Of a DNA stretch of 64,000 bases, positions 54,335-64,000 are shown one piece after another. This DNA is from Brachyhypopomus gauderio (lineage: Eukaryota > Chordata > Actinopteri > Gymnotiformes > Hypopomidae): positions 19,725,548 to 19,789,547 of the forward strand of contig NC_135212.1 in assembly GCF_052324685.1 (NCBI RefSeq), given 5' to 3'. Made by a program: the position numbers and the translations under genes. Positions within the stretch are counted from its first letter, which is position 1. Each line of letters starts with the position of its first letter. The notes below the pieces were generated by a model, which was not told the DNA's origin, ran no database searches, and saw only the letters and a list, made by a program, of their open reading frames with translations.

Positions 54335-54355
54335 TAAGGCTGATACCGTGGTAAT
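54247..54355. repeat. TA microsatellite flanked by a 20-bp direct repeat
   Basis: AAGGCTGATACCGTGGTAAT occurs at 54247-54266 and again at 54336-54355, with a (TA)n run at 54299-54332 between them. The arrangement suggests a local 89-bp tandem duplication followed by growth of the TA run. Confidence 0.85.
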
Positions 54356-54733
54356 CAAACGATCATTGGAGCCCTCGTTCCTGACAAACGTCATGCTGCC
54401 ACACAGGTTTGTGTTGCATTCACTTCTGAAACTCAACAATATCACTTCGCACCAAAGTGCTGCTTAATAGCTCACTATGGGAAATGAATAAAAGATTGAT
54501 GCCACACCTACTCTCCAATATGCATGCAGATTGTCCTTAAATTACGGCATAAATTACCAGCTTGTTAATGGCATTTTTGGCCATTAACATTCTTTTACAG
54601 TGCTGTCAATGTGCATTCTGCAAATAAAGTTGCAAAATGCTTATAATAGCTTCCATAAATTAAATGTACTATTTTCTTGAAATATCTGTATTGTTTACAA
54701 AATTGTAGAATTTAAGTGGCCTCCCCCTTCATC

Positions 54734-55327
54734 TTAGGGCGTACTCACACTAGGCTCTGTGATCCGGGCCCGGGCACGGTTGCCTGCCGAAGCACGGTTC
54801 GTTTGGCTAGTGTGAGCGCTCCAACCGTGCCCGGGCCCGGATCAGTTAACCGTGCTCGGGCCCGCTTTGAAGAGGTGGGCCAGGGCACGATTCATGTGGA
54901 CTCGGGCACGGTTCGCTTCTAGTGTGAGCGCTATCCGTGCCCGGGCCCGCTTGGTGCCTCGCCTGATTGGTTCATTTCGCTGGAACTCAAACATGACATC
55001 AGTGATGCGACGCTCACGTTAAACAGTCATAGCGGCAAAGCGATTAGCAGACAATCGTTGTGTTAAATTATCGATAAATCTGTGCTTGCACCGTGTTTCT
55101 GCACTCCCAAAACGACTCCAAAAATACAATAAAAAGAGAATCGTGAACTCTATAGTGTTGTGCGAGCGCGCTTTTTTCCAAATAAAGCGGCGTTGTGATG
55201 ACGTAAGCGTGCTCGGGCCGGGTTGCTGAAGCGAGTGTGAGTGCAGGCCAGCGGGGGAGTGGGGAGGGGGGATAACCGGGCCCCAGCACGGAACAAGCAA
55301 ACCGTGCCTAGTGTGAGTACGCCCTTA
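54734..55327 (+). mobile_element. Harbinger-like MITE, copy 2
   Basis: The element spans 54737-55324 (588 bp), flanked by TTA on both sides, with the same inverted ends and the same internal inverted repeat as the copy at 37191. The two differ by a 12-bp insertion-like step near 55107 (an extra AAAACGACTCC-type segment), a one-base change in a T run and a few substitutions. That near identity points to recent transposition. No transposase is encoded. Confidence 0.9.
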
Positions 55328-58300
55328 GGAGTGAGGGAAAGTTTCACTAGAAACCTTTACATTTTCCTCTACTTCAAATGCCGCCATGTCCATAAACCCA
55401 CATGTGCAATAAATTGTCATTAATCTTCTTTAATAGTAAAAAGTCAGTCACGCCTGTCAATGCAGTAGATTTTAAAACTGCAGTGAAGTTTGGCCAGAAC
55501 ATTATGAGGCATTTTGCTTTGGTCTATAAAATTGGAAACAGCCTTAAAAAGTTGCGAAAGGCTTTGAAAATGTCCACCGACTGTGAAGCATTAGTGTAAA
55601 TTGTAGGTAATGTGAAATATAAGCATAGCAAAAAATGCTTATGAGTTATCTTTGTAAACTCACAATTTGCAAGCATCATGACATGGCAGTACTCAGCTGT
55701 AGTACTATAAAATGCAATTAAACAGCCAAACATCAGTACAACCATATTGTTTACTTAGTTGTATAATTATTCTAATTGTTGATGTGTGTGATTTATTCCT
55801 TTGACATGCTGCCGTTAGTTTTGAACTTGTTACCACAAACAAAAAGAAGAAGTTGACAACTTGTGGTTTAGGAAATTAATGCAAATGCACACGCTTCAGC
55901 ATTGCGTCTTATTAATTAGGTGAACTAATTTGACTGTAGTACATGCAAAACTCCATTAAACACGCAGTCTGTATTGTGAGTGTACAGGAGACAAAGCTGA
56001 CTGTGCCTGGAAAAGTCAAAGGAAATAAAGGCTTGGGGGGGTTGGTGGTTTCAGATGAGCTTAACATAAGAAAGCTTATGAACTTAGGCATATCTACCAA
56101 GCCCATATTCATGTGCAACATTATATATTGCAGCATGTCTATTAAAGGCATGAATATTCAACGCTGTGCAACTAATAGGGAGACTGACTGATCAGTATGA
56201 CTCACACATCAGACCACACAAAGCAAGGTGTACCATGCATTTGTGTACAATGTAGATTTAGTTATATTCAATAAAACAGTTCACAGAACGTGATGTATTA
56301 AACAAAGAAAATAAAGAGGTGACCCAGAAAGGAAAGCAGGCTTACTGTCTTTGCATCTGTCTCTTTACCTCCTTTCTTTCCTTTTTCATGGCTTTATTTT
56401 ATAGTTTACATACAATGAATGTGGAACTGACAATTATATGACATCATAAATCACTAACATTTAAAATCAATATAAACCAGTTTGTCATAAAAGTGCCAAA
56501 TAACCTTTACAGCCCACACACATCAACAGGCCTGGACTGCATTAGTTGGAGCATTGACATTTGATATTTAAATGTTCTTCACAAGTGAAGTGTAAAAGGA
56601 CTCATCCCACCTCACTACAGACATGATCCAGGAGAAGATTAGACCGCTCTCAGAGAGCCGGGTCAGAGGTCACCAGAGTGATCTTACCAGGCATGAAAAT
56701 GTAATACAGGAGCATCTGTGTCTGTTTTGACCTTGGAGGACTGTAGAGCCTCCCTAACATTAACTGACATTTTACACCAGCGTCGGCTCGCTCTCAAAGT
56801 CGCACTGAAAAGTGCTGTGGAGAATAGCTGAGTGGCAGCGGAGGAGAAAACTAACACAGCACTGCTTGCTATCGCCCGCTACGAAGGTGTCATGGCTTCC
56901 GAGTTTGAGGGATGATTTGCTGAAACGCGTGACTCTTGACTGGCTGCTCAGCCAACTGCAGCAACACTACCAATGGCATCTCATAAGAGCTCCGACACTG
57001 AACAAGAGAGTACAGGGAGAAACAGTCAGACATTGAAAGGGCTACGTAACCCAAATTCAGGGGACAGGAAGACGAGAGGAAATAGGGGGGCATAAGGGAC
57101 TGCGAGGTTTTTAAATAAAAAAAAAAGCCTAAACACATTTTTTGAAGATTTGGACGGATTTAGCACTAGCTACTTGATGAACTGTAGGATTTTCCTTAAA
57201 TACACGAGCTTCTGAGCTTGTATTCAAGCATCTCAAGTGCAAATATATTTAATCCAGTTTATGCACAACATGAATCAAGAGTCTCAGCTACAAGGCTACT
57301 AATAATGCTGCTACAAGACAAACCCATTTCTGAATTTCTATTTCATCTCTGCTGTTCTTTTTGAGTCATCAAATCTCAATCTAGACCCACTGTTTCTGCA
57401 TTTGAATTTTGCTTTGTTGGGGTGTGTGTGTGTGTGGGGGGGGACCCGTCTGCAGCCCACAGCCTTGACAGCAGGGACCTCAGGGAACCAAGCCCCAGTC
57501 AAGCCTCACACAGGCTTATACTGGCATTAAGGGAGGGGTGTGTGTGCATGAACCTTAATGAACACTCATGGGACAGAGCTGCAATACATGTGGAAATGCC
57601 TCCAATTAGGCTGGCCTCTGGTAGATTCCTGGAGAGAGCAGATCCCAAGCTCAAGCCCTTGGCTTTAATAGAGTCAGTGAGGTCAAAGATACGATAGAGG
57701 TGACTGCAATCATGTGTCATCAGCAGCATATTCATAGAGCAAAACTTCCAAATCACAGGCCTCTTGTTAGGGTGCCCAGAAGAGAGGGAGGAGGCTCCTC
57801 TGATTGGCCAAGTCTAACTTATATAACGCACAAAGGAAGATGCTTATTTTTTCTTTAAGAAGTATTTGGGGTCACAACGATGGCAGAAAATTTGTGACTT
57901 CATGGCCCAAGTAAATTTGTACAAAGGTTTCATTCATGCCCACCTAAACAGTCATAAGTCTGTATTCTGTTGATTACAGTTGTGCCCGAGCCCTTAAGAC
58001 TCAGAAGCTTGAATGACTTGCGCACAGCTGCCTTGTGGATTTTGGTGGGAAGCTTAAAGGGCATCTTAGGTTTTGTATTTTTTAAACACAGCACCTTTCC
58101 ATTACTGTTCTTCTTTATCCTGTTGTTGACATGCTCCTCAGGGTATCTCAGACACTCACTTCAACAAGCGGATTTGCAACAGCAGCAAAACTCACTGAAA
58201 GCGTGCAATGCACATTTAAATGGCAAAGCTACAAATGCAATAATTACTTAGGCCAATTCATGACACTAAAACATCAGTCAGCAATTAAGCAATATTGACT

Positions 58301-60954
58301 CCTGCAGTTTCATCCACACTGCAGGAATTACACTCACACAGCAAACAAATGTGCAGTTCACCTGGGTTGCTGTCTTACTTTATATATATTTATATATTAT
58401 AAAATATATATGAACAATAATTATTACAGAGATTACTTTGCAACCACTAATGAACTCGAAGCAACAGATGGCTGTTTATTTCACTTCCTCTGAAAGCTGT
58501 AAGATTGCTATTGGCATAGAAAAGCAGTGCAATGTGTACAATGTGTACAAATTATGTAAATTCTTCTGCAAGAGCTAGGCAAACTGGGCAGAAAAGATTG
58601 ATTGTGCACAGTCACAAGATTACAACTGAGCCAAGAATGAGCAACACTCAGAATTTTAAGATGAGTTATCTTTAGGCTCATATTCACTATTTGCGCAAAA
58701 AAAAAAAAAATGCCCGGATGCATTGACACGTGAATGTTACTCAGATTTCGATGCCTGTGATCACGACAGACGAAAGCAGAAATCGCACTAACGAATTACA
58801 TATCGTAACCTCCATTTTATACATTACGCCGTGGTAATGCCAGAGAAAGTCACTAAAAACGTCTTTAAATGTATCTCGCGCATTTTGTCCACTGTGATGT
58901 GCACGCGGGCCTGATGGAGCCGTTTAAACGCGTCATAGCGCAGCTCGTGAGGACGTAGCTAGTGCGGTTGGGCGACTCTCGTCAGTGGAAGCAAGTAAAC
59001 GTATTTACGCAGAAATATAACTTGTAAAAAATAAATAAATAAAAATATATTCCTATATATATTCCGGTTTAATTTACAATCTAAGACATCAAACAATGGC
59101 ATAGCAGGTTTAAGTGTGTTTTACAAGAACAAAAACGCCATATGTGGGTTTACAGTACAATAGCTAAATTAATTAATTGTAATTAATTAGTAATTGAAAA
59201 ACGTAAAAATATTTTTTTTTTTAATACAGACAAAATGCCACATCGGTGGTTAACGAAGGCAACTTACGTGATGCAGCCCTGTCCAGCGTTAAAAAAACGT
59301 AGAAAGCGCAGATTAACAGGCACTACAGTATTATAAAACACTGCTTTAATCCACACCTAGAAAGGTGCGGCTATAATATGTGATTCTATGATGTGTGCAG
59401 AACCCTCACCTCTTCCTCACCTCCTAACCTGTACCTGGTGCTGGTTGTATTAAGTTAGCTACGTGACCGTTTAACCGTTAGTCCTTTGTCTCCTTTTCCC
59501 GTGGGAATTATAATAATGGAACTTTATGAACATTCTAAACCATCAACCAGAACCAATCACAGAGTGTGAGAACTGCGCACGCGTACACTCAGTCACACGG
59601 ACTAACAATAGGCACCGGTTATCAATGTCCATAATAATCCCTTTGACTTTTAGAGCCTGTTTCTCAGACAAAGCAGCGTTCACAGCAAAAACCCGACAAG
59701 GAAAGACATTTTACATTACAGTCTTGCACACTTTTCACTTTTTACCCATACTATACTGAATTTGGCATAACTCTGTTCAGCCTAATAGAACTCTGAATTT
59801 AAAATATCAACATGTGAACCGATGGAAAAAATGTAGTGTCTTGCAACCCTCTACAGTCGTTAGATTTGTCTGGATTGCAAATATCACTTACAAAAACTGT
59901 TCTGGACAGTTTTAATTGCAAACCAACATGCTATTAAATAACATCTTAACAAGGGAATATGTATTTGAGGTGGTTTTTCTTCAGTAACTGCTTCGTTCTA
60001 GCCACCCTCCCATACACTGATTGGTGCACCTTCACTCCATCACTCCAGCTGCTGAACTCTGCAACTCCTTCAAAGAGATTCTTGGTCTCTTCCATTCACG
60101 TCTCCTTCTTGCTCTGATGCTGAGTTTTGATAAACAGCCTTTGTAGCTTCCATTTCCAGTGATCACTGGGGTAACCAACTCTTCTATATTTTTTGCAGCC
60201 ATTTCATATCTTATGCATGGCCATATCACTTCTTCTTCCATTAGTCTTGTTTTTGTCAACTTTTTTTCTGATGCGTATATTTTCTTCTTGTAACCTTTCT
60301 TATTTACTTGTGCATAACTGATTTTAAATACTTCAGAGAGTCATTTGGAAAAACATGTTTTCTTAACTTTTTTTACTTACGATACTTTGCTGACTACATG
60401 CAGTAAATATTAACCACTCTGCACAGTGGAATCAAAAGCAGGCCGGCAGAGTGCACAGTTGCAGACCTTAAATCACTACTGCTGACTAGTTCTCGTTAGT
60501 CAGATTTGCCAGTACATAAACCTGTTGACAAATGATTTTGGAAAGTGTGTTAACTTGAGAATTTTCCATTTAAACTTTCTTCACCAAGGTACTTTCTTGA
60601 TGAGGCTCTTTCCTTGACTAGAGCTGAGAAACTGAACTAGAATACAGTTTTCAGTAATGTTTCCATCATGCTAATACAACAACTTCATTTTTTCTTGAAA
60701 TCTAGAGCAACTAAACAGCTTTAGGGAGGATTGTTACCACTGCTGTATTGCCTTAGGGGTTACAACTGCTGAACATTTGTGCATCCATCTCACATATCCC
60801 CACAGAGGAATGAGGAAATCCGGTAGTCTGGTCTTTGTGTGTAGTGTGTTGGCTCTCTTCCTTTTCATCCTCATGGAGGTTCCTCATTCGCATATGTCTT
60901 TAAACATGAGGCATGTGGACATTTTTTGTAGAACCTTTTTTTTTTCTGGTTAGC

Positions 60955-61090
60955 TAGTCCAGTAATTCTCAATCCCAGTCCTGGGGATTACACACACTGC
61001 ACTTTTTAGTGTTTACCCTCTTATAATAAACCTGATTCAGCTCATCTGGTTATTAGCAAGCCCTACAATTCTATTTACGGGGGGCCTGAG
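60955..61090. repeat. Probable dispersed teleost repeat fragment
   Basis: The phrases TTCTCAATCCCAGTCCTGGGG, CACACTGCACTTTTTAGTG, CCTGATTCAGCTCATCTGG and TTATTAGCAAGCCCT appear in the same order as in a very common fish interspersed repeat that I recall. The boundaries are approximate. Confidence 0.6.
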
Positions 61091-62836
61091 AAGCACTCAT
61101 TTAGACTATTGTTCTTTTGGTGCATTGCCATAAATATAATGGGCAACATAATCTCATTAGAGCACACTATGGCTACATCCTCCAATGCACAGGCTTAATT
61201 TGATCCAAAAGCAAAAATATTTTTAACAGACCACAGAAGTGAACCCAGCCTCTTTTACTCATGAGTGGCACTGAGCATGGCAGGTTTGTAAATAGCATAG
61301 GTGCGTATTTTTCAACTCAGCAGTCAACATGTGCATGATGATGGGATCACCCTAACGAGAGAAGCACAAGTGTGGAGCAAGAGGAGAAAACTTAGAGTGG
61401 ATTTGCCAAACGCGAGAATTGTGCATGCTAGGAAAGCCACGTTATAGCTAAATGCTGCTCTTATGGATACACACACACACAAACACTCAGACCTTTAAAC
61501 CTATTATTTTGTCTTACTGATTATGTGGATTTTGAGTTGCAACAAAGAAGTCTAAAAACCTTTCTGTTCAACACCTGAACACACCTGTACATACAGTCAC
61601 TAAAACATGCAATGAGATGCGAAGTAGTATAATTTTCTGTCGATATCCAAAAGGTCATGGTCAAAGAGGTTACACCCTGTTCTCTGTTTAAAAAATGAAA
61701 GCACTCTTTCTATCCTTTAATGAATAGACAATACAGAGCATATCAATAGAGAACTCAGAGGCTGAGACTGTAGAATTGATCTGTGTGGATGGATTGTTTT
61801 CAAACATGCAGATTCATAATTGTATGCTATTCATTGACATTAAAAAGAAACCTGATACATTCTACTGCATAAAATTGGAGTATGAACACATCAGAAAACA
61901 GAGATGCGTTGTTTCTTTAGCTTTACAGAGGTCAGTACAAATTTATTAGGCTACATATCATGGATGACTATAGGTCAGAGTAAAAAGAAGGCTTTATAAT
62001 TCTTACTGATTCCCTGACAGATGAAAGTTTAAAGAGGATTATGAAGAATAATAGACACAGTAACAGGCAATACATGTACATACACGCACAATCCACAAAT
62101 CTGAATCAGATCAATATCAGCAAAAAAAAAAAAACAATACTGGATTGGATATCAGGAGAAAAAACAAACCGATACTGCTGTCGCAAATCCTCCCTAAAAA
62201 TAGCACAGCAGTCCTTTGCAGTCCTCCACATGTTACGTGATAGCAGGCAGGTTAATTTGAGCAAACTAGACAACTACATACTATTCAAGTACTGACTGGG
62301 CCCCAAATCAGTATGCAGTATGTTGTATGTGACCAAAATGCTTTTCCAGTATGCGAAAGATCCCCAGATGACGCACTACTGCCAAATATTTCAGCACTGT
62401 AAACCTGATTTGTGCTAAATTGGACGTCATTTCTAATAGGTTTTAACCACCTAGGATTGTTAAGCAGTTAGCTGGATAACTTACCAGCTAGATAAACTAC
62501 AAGCTAGCGAACTAATGCTATAGCTATTGGACGCTATCAAAATTAAGTTAGGCTAATAGGTCTGTTACAGCGGTTTCTTTTAGTTAGGATGTAGCTTCAC
62601 CGTTGCTATCGCTATGTCAGTAACTAATTTTCAAATTTTTGTTGTTTTGGGGCTTCAAAATAACCGATAATTTTTGGTGTTGGAAAATACGCGTGACCCC
62701 ATTGTTTGCTTTTGTCGCTTACTGGATACTATATTGCATACTACTATAAGATCAGTAGACAGTATCCAGTATATACTGAGTGCAGTATACAGTATATATT
62801 TCGAACATTGCCCAAGTCTTTTAAGTGTGTAAAATT

Positions 62837-62960
62837 GTCATGGATATAGGACGTGCAGGAAAAACGGAAGCACACTCTCCAACTGAAGAGTTTAATGAAA
62901 CAAATGAAAATGAAACTGAACATGAAAGTGCAAATTGAAACAAAAGAAAGCCAATGTAAA
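62837..62960. repeat. Dispersed repeat, truncated copy C
   Basis: It contains GAGTTTAATGAAACAAATG and AAATGAAACTGAACATGAAAG in the order seen at 49468 and 50654. Only the first part of the unit is recognisable. Confidence 0.6.
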
Positions 62961-64000
62961 GACAATGACACACAACAGCCACATGCAATGTCAATGTAAT
63001 CTAACTGAGGCTATAGATGGCAGTGGCAAAGTGTATTTTTGGTATGTTTCTTTATCCGTCATATAAATGTGAAGGTATATAATCTATAGTAGGCCTATTA
63101 CACAGCATATTCCGAACAGAAAAGTCGCCCAAACAGTTGAACCACATCCCCACAGTTGTTTTTAATGAAAAAATATCGGATTGGAATCGATATCGAGCAA
63201 TATTCAAATGCAAGGTTTTGGTATCAGATGATACAGAATAACTGCTACAGTGCAATCTCTGATTTACATACATATAATTAACGCAGTACTTAACAGCAAA
63301 TCTCTTCCCTGTCACCACCTTACATAAAAACTTGCATGAGTCAAAAGGTTAATAATTGAATTACCATTCCAAATGGAGGATATGACACACAGGCTTGCAC
63401 AGAATGTGACTGTCAAGCTATAATAAGCTTTTCTTCATATATGAGATGCAAACGTCTTTGGCTATACAACAAGTTATAGAAGTGTGCTAAGGACTGCCTC
63501 TTAGCACGCTGCTTGGAACAAGCAGTTGTTAGTGTCGCGCATAAACCTTGCACATGTCCACTTGAAAATGCTGAGGAAGTTCACGGACACAATGTTTCTA
63601 AGCCAAAAAAATAAATTAACTAAAACCACCACATTCTGCTGGAAGAAATCCTCTCTATATTCCTCATGCTCCAATTACAGGCTCCATAAAAAAGTGAAGA
63701 AAGCCAATAAATAAATAAATAAACAGTTCAAGGTCTAGATCTCATTTACTGCAGATGAGGAAAGGAGCATTTGCATGCTGTTCTGTGGAAGGCAGCATGA
63801 AAGGAGAGAAAGTGGATCGACCAATCAGTGACCTGATGCTAGACACTGCCTTGGAGAAAAGCTCTTTGGCAGTGAATAGTGACCTCTGGGAAGCAATCAG
63901 TCCTGCACGAGCAGTATGGGCAGATGACTTCCTGTCTCTGCAGGGCAATGACAGTTCAAAGTCATGGCATTTCTGCTGTCTGTTCTAGGTCCAACTTTCT

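Larger units (their letters stand above)
46948..64000. other. Gene-poor region upstream of b3gat1
   Basis: No exon of a recognised protein was found in 17 kb. Named content is given separately: two diverged direct repeats (49468-49760 and 50654-50905), a solo LTR (51539-51875), a TA array (54299-54332), the second Harbinger-like MITE (54737-55324) and a third copy of the 49.5-kb repeat (62837-62960). The segment 54440-54640, with the palindrome GTTAATGG/CCATTAAC (54564-54588) and octamer-like words, could be a conserved b3gat1 enhancer, which is only a guess. 62287-62810 (recurring CAGTATGCAGTATG-type words) may be another MITE. The remainder is A/T-rich sequence with stops in all frames. Confidence 0.5.

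Noticed and set aside
60032-60259. Minus-strand 75-aa frame with ARRRREWKRPRISLKEL
   Set aside because: Considered as a transposase or retroelement relic, but no inverted ends or further matching fragments were found.
62287-62810. MITE with CAGTATGCAGTATG-type ends
   Set aside because: The words recur near both edges, but I could not align convincing inverted ends or a target duplication, so it is only mentioned in the region note.

Overview
The window is vertebrate nuclear DNA, most likely from a teleost fish. Genes are split into short exons with GT-AG introns, long CA, CT, TA and TAA microsatellites are common, and the transposon relics (Tc1/mariner, hAT, Harbinger-type MITEs, a solo LTR) are typical of fish. 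The species cannot be named from the sequence. No bacterial, viral, CRISPR or rRNA features were found, and no convincing tRNA gene.

Four protein-coding genes can be rebuilt exon by exon with intact splice sites and reading frames. tmem91 (SynDIG3-like, + strand, 4245-8755, 3 coding exons, 236 aa) encodes a two-helix neuronal-type membrane protein. exosc5 (Rrp46 exosome core subunit, - strand, 11694-14057, 6 coding exons, 218 aa) and bckdha (branched-chain 2-oxoacid dehydrogenase E1-alpha, + strand, 14334-22055, 8 coding exons, 446 aa) lie head to head, with 276 bp between their start codons. b3gat1 (HNK-1 glucuronyltransferase GlcAT-P, - strand, 32410-46205, 4 coding exons, 334 aa) has a large central intron and one GC-AG splice junction. 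As I recall it, tmem91-exosc5-bckdha has the same order and orientation on human 19q13.2, whereas human B3GAT1 lies on 11q25. The four genes do not form one pathway: they cover synapse membrane biology, RNA decay, mitochondrial amino-acid catabolism and Golgi glycosylation.

Region by region: 1-4063 has no recognised gene, but holds simple repeats and a 55-bp-arm fold-back at about 2163-2300. 4064-8755 is tmem91, with a 37-bp minisatellite touching its start codon and a 36-bp minisatellite in intron 1. 8756-11693 is the 3' flank of tmem91 and exosc5. 11694-22055 is the exosc5/bckdha pair, with a 1.2-kb hAT MITE in bckdha intron 1. 22056-31057 has no recognised gene. 31058-32229 is a decayed Tc1 element just past the b3gat1 stop. 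34269-44221 is the b3gat1 central intron, which holds a Harbinger-like MITE and a 2.3-kb TIR-bounded element full of nested tandem repeats. 46226-64000 has no recognised coding gene, but carries a second near-identical Harbinger-like MITE, a 337-bp solo LTR with a perfect 5-bp target duplication, and a dispersed repeat family. I see no undescribed gene system; the most notable items are repeat architectures and gene-structure details.
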